A DNA stretch of 64,000 nt from Lepidodermella squamata (lineage: Eukaryota; Gastrotricha): the NCBI GenBank assembly GCA_047495785.1, contig JBLDXI010000020.1:2914001-2978000 (forward strand). Reading direction: 5' to 3'. The notes under the pieces are model-generated. The model ran no database searches. It worked only from the letters and a program-made list of their open reading frames with translations, and was not told the DNA's origin. This document shows positions 57,988 through 64,000 of this stretch, in pieces. A program made the position numbers and the translations under genes. Position 1 is the first letter of the stretch. Each line of letters opens with the position of its first letter.

Positions 57988-60900
57988 TCAGAAAGTGGAT
58001 ACGCAAGCTTCGGAGGCCAGCAGGCTCAAATGGCGTAAGATGTGGGACGTCGATCGCGAGGCACTCGTCAACGAATCGAATCGCCAGTCGTTATTGCGGC
58101 ACTTTTCCTTGAATTTAGCCGCGCAGGACAGGTAGACCGGGGTTGGAATAATCGCCGAGATCGCGGCTTCAGACAAACTCGCCGCGGAATTGCTGCTATT
58201 ACCCCCGCCGATTTTCGGCATCAATCTCACGAGGAAAAATCGATAATGGGACATGAGGTCGAACAAAATCGAATCTCGCATCGATCGATTTTGCGTTGAT
58301 TTTTCGCTTTCAAACAACTGCCGGGGCGTTTTAGCCATGCGTTCGATAACAGCCGCCTCAAAACGATGCGGCCAATCGTCGCCGCGGTCGATGAAAACCG
58401 GCGGTTTGAAGGTGTGGTCCTTCTGGAATCGGTCGACCAGCGACTCGAAGCCTTGAACAACGCCCTGTCGAACGGTTTCTTCCAACGTCTTCATCAGCCA
58501 ATCTTGGCTTAGTCGAACTCGGCTTGTCGAGACTAGATTCGATCCGTCGTAGAAAATCGGGTCTTCGGACATGTTCGCGCTATTTTCGTTGTTCATCGAA
58601 ATGTCCTGCGTTGTGATATAAATCTGTTGATAGCCGTCGTTTCTCAGACACGTGATGTAGGCGGAGATGAGGTGTTTGAACAAATCGTTGTGCCGTTCGT
58701 CTTCCAACTCGTGCACATCGCCGGGTGGGCCGAAATGCGTGATGAAGGCGCATTTCGCGGCTGGAACTTCTTGTGCGAACAGGGCGAATGTGATTGACTG
58801 GACCGAGGTGTCGTTGCCGGCTGGGAGGCTTTCGAATAAAAATAGAGTGCGAGACGTGGACTCGAAGCGGAACGAATGCGGCAGTTGGAACATCAGTTTT
58901 GAAAGGCGAGTGAGCTATAAATAAATAAGTAAACATTTAGTAAACGCAACCACCTTAAAATAGGTCATGACCTCTTAAATAAATGCAATAAATGCAATAA
59001 GTGTTCGCTGTATCTATCTGTCGTAATCTTCCTTTGTGACCTAGTTTCTTCCTTCTGAAACTAGGTCACTAGCAATATTATAGGCGAGTTAGCTACGTTC
59101 GAGCTTTCAGAGATTTTTATGATAAAATTAAAAAAATCGTACCTCGAAAATATTTTTGATATTTGAAACTTGGCGGACGTAGATTTTCGCCGGTACATTA
59201 GCGGGTTTTGACGGCGCTGCTGCAGCATCAGTGGTAGTATCGGCTTCCATAACGTTGTCCGCATTGTTCTCCGTATTATCGGCCATTTTCTCGCGCAGAT
59301 AGCTCAATAGTTCTTCCTCAATTCGTAGGCTATAAGCCGAGTGAGGAATCGCTAAAAATTGAAGAAAAAATGATTTTAGATTTTTTGATTTTGTTAATTT
59401 AAGATTTTTAGAAATTTTATAAAATTTGAAAAAATTTTACTTAAAAAATAATAATTTTCGAATAAAGAAAAATCAGTAAAAATGATGAAAAAAATCGATT
59501 ATACCTTCGACGCTTCCTGCTGGCATTAATTTTTCAATGGGAATATCACTGAAAGCCGTCGTAGGCCGACTCATCAACTCGCTGCCATTCCCATCGTAGA
59601 CGTAATCATTCAACTCATCGCCATCAACTTTCGCCGAATTGTACAAGTGAACAAGGGTCCGATGGCGGGTAACGCCACCCTTCGTCGTGAAAAACACGCC
59701 GCATTCGTTGCACCGAGTCGTAACCGTTTCGCCCGAGAAGGTCTTCGCCGAATCACCGTTAGCTGTAGCGCCATGTTCCGTGGCTTGGTGAGAAATGAGA
59801 TCGCCGAGATTATGGAATTTTCGCTTTTTCTCGTTCGGGCACAGCGAGCATTTGAAACTGGTTTGATTGCCGGTCGAGCCGAAGTAGTGTTCACCTTCAG
59901 AATCACTTGAGCTTCCGAAATCTGGCTCTCGTGGTGCCGCATGAGATCTGCCCTATTTCAAAAAAGAATTAAATTTTTAATAAATTCGGAAAAATCGAAT
60001 AAATAAAATTCTCAATTTAAAAAATTAAAAAAAATCAGTGAAATTCAAAATTAAATTTTATTCAAATTTTTAGAGATCAATTACAATTTTGAAAATTAAT
60101 TTAAAAATTATTTTCCTCGGAAATCATTTTAAATATTTGAAATTTGAAGCACAAAAAAGTTGGTTTTGCAACTCACCTTATGAACAGCCAGGCCCATTTT
60201 AGTTCCGTATACCGCGCCGCATTCTTCGCACTTGAACATGACACTGGTCACTTCTTCATTCTCATTATTAGCCGCCTGTTGTTGGGCCGGTACTTTGATA
60301 CTTCTCCTCGGCAATTTCGCTTGCCCGTCGCCATTCGCCGCTGAATTTCCATTGCTATGGCTATTCGCATTATTCCCACCGCCGCCACCGTGAATTTTGC
60401 CGCGGTGAACTGCGAGACCCATAAATGTGGAGAAAATCACGTGACACTGCTCGCATTGCTGGTCGTTGTCGATGAATCTCTGCGCCGATCCTTCCCGCTG
60501 TCCGGCGCAGTCACGCGTCATTTGGTGCTGATGCAAGTCGGCCAGAGTTCGGAAGTAAAGCTTCAGCGGTCGGCATAGCGAGCATTCGTAACTCGTTGAA
60601 ATCGGCTCTTTGATGCTTTCTTTACTCGGCGCCTGTTGCGAGGGCGTGGAAATTTCGGCTTTTTCGACTTTGGCCTCGACGGGTTGGACAACGGGACGAG
60701 TAGCTGAACTAGCCGAGTTGTTGACTTGGCTGACGGATAGGCGGGATCGTTTGAGAACGGGCGCGCGATCTGGCGAGGAGATAGATCCATCTGACCCAGA
60801 TTCGGACACTTCTTCGTCGCTTATTTCACCTTCACAGCTCTCGGCTTCATCTTTTACCTACAAATTGGTATAAGTATTAGGAAAAGATTAAAATTAAGAT

Positions 60901-61886
60901 TAGGATTAGGATTAGGTGCTGCTGGAAATTATTCCGCGAAAAAATGTCTAAAAAAAATAAACCCGCGAAAATTAATGGACTGGGGAGGAAATCGAAAATC
61001 AAATGATTCATCACAATTCTACAAGATGAAATACCGAAAATTACCGAACCAGTTATCATCGGGGTTTCCCGAGTTTTCACCGGTAAATTTTTCATTTTCA
61101 TTTTTTTTGGTTTTATACCGCTGATTAAAGATCAAGTTTTCTCTATATGTTTAATTTTTTTAATTATTTGAATTTTCTACAAAAAATTGCCAGATTAAAA
61201 AGTAGTTGCCTGACTTCTGGGACACGCTGTAATAATTTCTAGATTTTTCTCAAAATTATCCATAAAAAACTAGTATGCGGATTTATCCTAAATTTAGAGA
61301 AAAAACTACAATTTTCTAAAAAAAACGAGGCCATGTGTGAGTAGTAGACCATCATTCAGAAAATTCAAACATTAATTTTCTAATCACCAAAATTTAAAAA
61401 TCACAGCAGCCTAATTTTATAGGTCAAAATGCCATATCCTTTATTTTACACCAGATTATTTGCCACGAGATGGGGTATTTTCCCGCGATTGAAAAATTGC
61501 AAGGCCCAAGGTTCAAATTAAAAGTGAAATCATGGCAAATTATTTTAATATTTTGGAAAAATCGAAATTTTACCAACCTTATTGCTTGATTCGTCATCGG
61601 CAGTTTTGACTTTTTTCCGCCGCTTCGTCGCATTGGCCTGCTGCGTCGCCGCCTGCGTATGATCGACCCCATTTAAATTGTACTGAGCCTGCGTGCCATT
61701 ATGACTACGCCCTGTGTGGCACCAAAACGCCGGCATGCTAGCCAATAACAGGCCACACTGGTTACACTTGACAAATTTAGCCACCGAAGTCGAGCCGATG
61801 ATTTGCGGGCACTCGTCGCGCTGATGCTGCAGCACATCGGGCAGGTCGTGGCCGATTTTTCGGCACAACGAACAGCAAAGCGGCAT
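57988..61886 (-). CDS. Seven-finger C2H2 protein with p300/CBP-like (KAT11) domain
   Basis: Five exons on the minus strand: 61578-61886, 60177-60857, 59505-59952, 59143-59351 and 57988-58914; 857 residues. The 720-bp first intron might hide another exon. Seven zinc-binding units: two in exon 1, three in exon 2 and two in exon 3; the fifth is completed across the exon 2/3 splice (GLAVHK + GRSH), which supports the model. An acidic/Ala-rich linker follows. From about residue 557 the p300/CBP core order is clear: LFLFESLPAGND, FITHFGPPGDV, a helix, QIYITTQD, QDWLMKTLEE, then DRGDDWPHRFEAAVIERM (p300 'FEGDFWPNVLEESIKEL'), MSHYRFFLVRL (KHKEVFFVIRL) and NDWRFDSLTSA (KHLEFSSLRRA). The catalytic Tyr is Leu (689). 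Probably a nuclear DNA-binding regulator with a non-catalytic HAT fold. Confidence 0.7.
61145..61330. repeat. Dispersed repeat in the long intron
   Basis: Shares 'acttctgggacacg', 'ttgcca' and flanking AT-rich words with positions about 60-170 of the window. Lies inside the first intron of the minus-strand zinc-finger gene. Confidence 0.4.
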
Positions 61887-62452
61887 GTTATGTAGTTAAA
61901 ATCGGATAATATTCAGTATAGGTAGTTTAAAGGTTATAACACAGCTCGCTGGAATCTAAAGAGCTTGGAAAGAGTACGAGATGTTTAGAATGGAATCCTA
62001 ATTCCAGCTTATCGTGCGCCACATCGCATAACAGGCGGCCGGCCACATGTCGCAAAGCGCGCTCGTGAATGAGAATATTACGCCTGCGTTGTTAGTACTA
62101 TTATTACTATCCATACACGGCCACATCCCGCCGCCACAGCCGTTAGCTTTTGTGACACGTGGCGTGTGCTTTGCCCTATATAAAATTACGCGCCAAAGGT
62201 AAATAAAAGAGCCTGCTGCACCTTGAGAGCTGAAATCTTGATTTTTCATGACCTTTCAACAGAACAAAATTATGATTTACGGCAAAAGCTTGTATTTCGG
62301 ATAAAACTATGTTTGCCTGATCTAGAAAATCAGGAAAAAAAATTGAAATTTTAAGAACGTGCAGAGGTGTTGATTTCCGATGACTACAAATTTCTGAAAT
62401 GTTTACATTTAAAGTGATTACTCAGCGCCACCATCAAATTGGACTGGTAATA
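61887..62452. other. Upstream region of the minus-strand zinc-finger gene
   Basis: Contains a GC-rich patch (about 62030-62170) that may include the promoter. No gene supported. Confidence 0.4.
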
Positions 62453-62958
62453 CAGTGCAGAATCGTTATAAGGAAGGGGTATATAACGAAATTTTGTTAT
62501 AATGAACGAAAATTGCTGGCCCGTGCCGAACTAGGCTATTTGCATGTGAACAACATTTGTTGTAACGAACATTTTATAAGGAACTTTCTCCGTAACAAAC
62601 GCCGCGAGGTGGCCCGCTCGTGCGTCAACACGGGCATTTTACCATAGTTATTACGAACCTGAACATTCTAGTGAATATTTTTTGAATTTTTATCTGAAAT
62701 TGGGGCTAAAAAATGCCATATCAGAAATTCCTGAGAAAGAAAATTCTTCATCCGATGAACTTTATCTTGAATTATCAGCCTGATCTGGGATGAATGGGAC
62801 GATCATACTACTGAAAAATGAAGAATAAAAGCAATAAAATCGAGAAAATCCCAATAAGGTAAGGCCAACTAAAGCAACCTTGTTGTTGTAGTGAACTATT
62901 GCTATAGCGAACGTTTTATTCTGGCATTATACGAGTTCGTTATAACGATTCTGCACTG
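62453..62958. mobile_element. TA-flanked element with CAGTG ends (pogo/Tigger-like MITE)
   Basis: Ends are 'cagtgcagaatcgttataa' and its exact reverse complement, 506 bp apart, with TA directly outside both ends. The interior repeats 'ataacga' / 'gtaacgaac' words. CAGTG termini and TA target sites are typical of pogo/Tigger-type elements; no transposase frame is present. Confidence 0.7.
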
Positions 62959-63054
62959 TATTCGGGATATTAACTAATCGAATTTTTCTGAATTTTCTTT
63001 TAATTTTTAATTTATTCTCAATTTTCAGCTGGTCTCCATGCCAAAATTTATTAC

Positions 63055-64000
63055 AGCTCGTTTACGTGTTTTTGGCTTCATTATTCCCTTGATAATTTCC
63101 ACCTAAACCGCAAGCTGTAGTTATAATGAGGAAAAAACAGTTACGTATAATTTTCTTCACAGCTTTTCACACCATCATGCAATTGAAGTGGCATTTCAAT
63201 GATGACCTCTCAACGACGTTAATTGGCACACTTAACACGTATCTTATTTTCGGCTTGCGCGCGCATCTCATAATAAAATAACGGAAAAAGTTCACTTCTT
63301 TAGCTATAAATTTCATTTTTTGTGTAAAGCTTGGATTCGTAAACATGTTGCTTTTTCAAGCCGGTCGCCATTGCCCTAGATAATTTAAACCCTTAATCTG
63401 TAGGTTAGAATACTTTTTTCATAGGTTGGCTTGTGATGATACACACTATCATGCAGTGAAATTGATGCTTGGATGACCTCTCAACGATGTTAATCGCCAC
63501 GCGGTTCAATTTCGACATTAGCGCGTAAAATTGAGATCGTAATTCATAAAAAAATAACGTAATACACAACAAAGTTCATTTTTTGTCTATAAATGACTTT
63601 GAACCTGTTGACAAAAACTTGTCCGAAATTAGGAAAATAATGCGAAGCTGCAATATAGAGCTTTGGGCATATATTTCATATTTTTGTATAGATAGCATAT
63701 GTTGGATTCGTAAACATGTAGCTTTTTCAAGCCGGTCGCCATTGCCCTAGATAATTTAACCCCTTAAACTGTGGGTAAGGAGAATTTTTTTTCTTAGGTT
63801 GGCTTTTGATGATACACACTATCATGCAGTGAAATTGATGTTTAGATGACCTCTCAACGATGCTAATACGCACATGTTTCTCATTCTCGACATGAGCGTG
63901 TAAAATTAAGATCCTTATTCATAAAAAACATAGCGTAAAAAAACATCAGGAAAAAGTTTAGTTTTTTGTCTAAATGACATTGAACCTGTTGACAAAAAAA
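63055..64000. repeat. Tandem repeat, about 371-bp unit, running off the right edge
   Basis: The phrase 'ttggattcgtaaacatg' occurs at 63331 and 63702, and the following about 300 bp match at high identity ('agccggtcgccattgcccta', 'atgatacacactatcatgca', 'cctctcaacgat'). A more diverged third unit precedes them from about 63055 ('catcatgcaattgaag', 'gacctctcaacgacgttaat'). Satellite-like; no coding. Confidence 0.75.

Noticed and set aside
58042-58456. Several plus-strand open frames under the minus-strand HAT-like exon
   Set aside because: GC-rich antisense shadows with no motif or splice support.
60893-60916. Telomere-like ATTAGG repeat in the first intron of the minus-strand zinc-finger gene
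   Set aside because: Only about three units and not the TTAGGC, TTAGG or TTAGGG type; simple microsatellite drift explains it.
1-64000. CRISPR arrays, bacterial promoters or operons
   Set aside because: No spaced palindromic repeats of CRISPR type; gene structure is eukaryotic throughout.

Overview
The window is eukaryotic nuclear DNA from a small-genome invertebrate. Genes are intron-rich, almost all introns are 46-65 bp with GT...TTTCAG-type ends, genes are closely packed on both strands, and the families are metazoan: Kunitz domains, pepsin-like proteases, class C receptors, membrane guanylate-cyclase-like proteins and C2H2 zinc fingers. Short introns with TTTCAG-like acceptors point to a nematode or a nematode-like ecdysozoan, but many acceptors (CTCAAG, GTAAAG, TGAAAG) are looser than the Caenorhabditis consensus. 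I see no operon signature, tRNA, rRNA or CRISPR array.

Layout. 0.7-1.5 kb: decayed AT-hook/OTU gene. 2.3-2.7 kb (-): first exon of a zinc-finger gene related to the one at 58-62 kb. 4.1-4.8 kb (-): small multipass membrane protein. 6.0-10.1 kb: five Kunitz-family genes, two on the minus strand and two carrying an N-terminal TMEM59-like Cys repeat. 10.5-13.6 kb: two pepsin-family protease genes; a third lies at 39.8-41.3 kb. 15.5-37.4 kb: tandem array of GABA-B-like class C receptor genes (four intact, one pseudogene, relics), each preceded by a copy of one intergenic repeat block, with a protease pseudogene between the first two units. 42.6-57.7 kb: three paralogous 19-20 exon genes for two-pass membrane proteins with an extracellular NIT-like sensor and a cytoplasmic class III cyclase domain. 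49.7-53.4 kb, between the second and third cyclase-like genes: two zinc-finger proteins ending in a divergent p300/CBP-type acetyltransferase (KAT11-like) domain. 58.0-61.9 kb (-): a longer relative with seven fingers and the best-preserved HAT-like domain. Non-autonomous transposon-like inverted repeats sit in the receptor array, near 39 kb and at 62.5 kb; a 371-bp tandem repeat runs off the right edge.

Theme. The locus is built by local duplication of secreted inhibitors, secreted proteases and surface receptors, as expected for fast-evolving environmental or tissue-interface functions. The strongest candidates for something undescribed are the zinc-finger/HAT-like family, in which the p300 catalytic Tyr position is Leu in all three copies, and the cyclase-like family, in which both metal Asp positions are kept but the transition-state Asn and Arg positions are lost, making each look like one half of a heterodimer or a pseudo-cyclase. 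All exon models were derived by hand from reading frame, splice dinucleotides and paralogue comparison; there is no transcript evidence, and family assignments come from recognised motifs, not from database searches.
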